In this document: positions 13,076 to 13,895 of the stretch, one piece after another
Numbering within the stretch: the first letter of the stretch is position 1
Layout: every line of letters starts with the position of its first letter
Assembly (NCBI GenBank): GCA_016783285.1
Contig: JADHWW010000057.1
Span: 1 to 13,895, forward strand
Direction: 5' to 3'
From: Anaerolineae bacterium
GTDB taxonomy: Bacteria > Chloroflexota > Anaerolineae > B4-G1
Length of the DNA: 13,895 nucleotides
Translations under genes and position numbers: made by a program
Notes under the pieces: generated by a model
What the model was told of the DNA's origin: nothing
Seen by the model: the letters and a program-made list of their open reading frames with translations, nothing else
The model's database searches: none

Positions 13076-13895
13076 TCACGCCAACGCCATCTCGACGAAC
13101 TGGGTCAGGTCCATCACCCGGATGCGCACCCGCTTAGCGCGGGCCGCCTTGGAAAGAGTACGCACGCATTGGGGGCAGGCCGAGACCAGGACATTGGCCC
13201 CCACTTCCGCCGCCTGAGCGATGCGCTGTGCTGCCACCTCCTGCACCAGGTCCGGGTCAAACGTCTCCAGGTCACCACCGCCACCGCAACAGAGCGCGTG
13301 TTCCCGCGACTGCTGCATCTCGACAAAGGTATAGCCCGGCACCCGGCGCAGCACCTCACGCGGCGGGTCGAAAATGCCGCTCTTGCGTCCCAGGTCACAC
13401 GGGTCGTGATAGGTGACCACGCCTGTGCGCCGAGGCTCCGTAAACTCCAACTGCCCCTCGGTCACCAGATCAGACATCACTTCCACAGCGTGCACCACCT
13501 CGAAGCCCAGTTCCTCGCCGAGGACCTCGGGATAGGTATGATGCCACATGTGGTAACAGGAGGGACAGGTCATGACCAACCGGGGTATCCCCAGCGCGCG
13601 CATCTGCTCCACATTATGACGGATCAGCGGTTCCGCCTGCTTCAATTGGCCCGCCATCAGCAGTGGGAAGCCGCAACATCGCTCATCGCCGCCTAGAGTC
13701 GTGAAACTGACACCGGCACGGCTCAACACGGTGGCGAAACTCTGGGGGATGCCGTAACTCATAGGAAACATAGCCGAGACACAGCCCACGAAGTAGGCCA
13801 GATCGGCCTCGGCATCGCACACCAACCCCTCCGGCTTGTCTTCAGGGGCCAGATTATCGGTCCAGGCCAGGCGAGCGGTATTGTCCTCGCCGGAG
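13076..13895 (-). CDS. HdrB/HdrD-like CCG-domain iron-sulfur protein, 5' end beyond the window
   Basis: The 272 visible residues carry two CCG domains. The first has C38, C73-C74-G and C110-x-x-C113; the second has C166, C202-C203-G and C240-x-x-C243. This C-x(n)-CCG-x(n)-CxxC pattern binds the cluster used in heterodisulfide reductase HdrB/HdrD and is also found in GlpC and LutA-like proteins. The frame is open to the window edge (reading SGEDNTARLAW at the edge), so the gene is partial at its N-terminus; a TTG at 13825 is not taken as the start because the open frame and family length imply more upstream, probably a ferredoxin domain. Proximity to CooC suggests a role in electron transfer linked to one-carbon metabolism rather than glycerol or lactate oxidation. 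Confidence 0.88.
   Translation of the reverse strand, partial: SGEDNTARLAWTDNLAPEDKPEGLVCDAEADLAYFVGCVSAMFPMSYGIPQSFATVLSRAGVSFTTLGGDERCCGFPLLMAGQLKQAEPLIRHNVEQMRALGIPRLVMTCPSCYHMWHHTYPEVLGEELGFEVVHAVEVMSDLVTEGQLEFTEPRRTGVVTYHDPCDLGRKSGIFDPPREVLRRVPGYTFVEMQQSREHALCCGGGGDLETFDPDLVQEVAAQRIAQAAEVGANVLVSACPQCVRTLSKAARAKRVRIRVMDLTQFVEMALA

Noticed and set aside
13076..13825. TTG at 13825 as the true start of the Hdr-like gene
   Set aside because: The frame stays open to the window edge and HdrD-like proteins are longer, so the gene is treated as truncated by the window.

Overview
The window is a GC-rich stretch of anaerobe chromosome in which every supportable gene lies on the minus strand, so it reads from high to low coordinates. 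The gene set (ferredoxin-dependent 2-oxoacid oxidoreductases, a two-subunit class I fumarase, a CooC-type nickel-insertion ATPase, a CCG-domain Hdr-like protein, a short MetE-like protein, and Uma2 and HEPN/MNT accessory genes) suggests a strictly anaerobic bacterium with Wood-Ljungdahl-type one-carbon metabolism. Chloroflexota (Anaerolineae/Dehalococcoidia-like) fits best; this is inferred from gene content and repeat style, not from a marker gene.

Layout in transcription order. (1) 13895-11507: 3' part of an Hdr-like CCG-domain protein, a Uma2-family nuclease-like gene, and a CooC-like ATPase coupled to it by an ATGA overlap. (2) 11462-10725: a secreted C39-like cysteine peptidase. (3) 10714-10661: a paired palindromic REP-like element. 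(4) 10628-7115: a U32-like TIM-barrel protein tightly coupled to the fumarase alpha subunit, then an MNT/HEPN toxin-antitoxin-like pair, then the fumarase beta subunit, which carries an in-frame dispersed repeat. (5) 7102-4094: first oxidoreductase cluster in the order delta (ferredoxin), alpha, then a fused beta-gamma polypeptide. (6) 4093-3884: intergenic region with a 10-bp periodic repeat, a long palindrome, and a plausible promoter with a palindromic operator between -35 and -10. (7) 3883-1068: second oxidoreductase cluster (delta, alpha, beta, gamma) with separate beta and gamma. (8) 1071-22: a MetE-core-like methyltransferase coupled to gamma by ATGA.

How the genes may work together (inference): fumarase and a 2-oxoglutarate-type ferredoxin oxidoreductase would serve opposite arms of an incomplete or reversible TCA pathway with ferredoxin as electron carrier. 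CooC and the Hdr-like protein point to carbon monoxide dehydrogenase/acetyl-CoA chemistry just outside the window. The MetE-like protein has no room for the folate-binding half of classical MetE, so it may take methyl groups from a corrinoid protein, as the core-MetE enzymes of Dehalococcoides do.

The strongest points for follow-up are the fused versus unfused paralogous oxidoreductases, the fumarase split by a HEPN/MNT pair and carrying a repeat inside its beta subunit, the core-MetE coupled to an oxidoreductase gamma gene, and the operator-containing promoter of the second cluster. No rRNA, tRNA, CRISPR array or transposase was seen.
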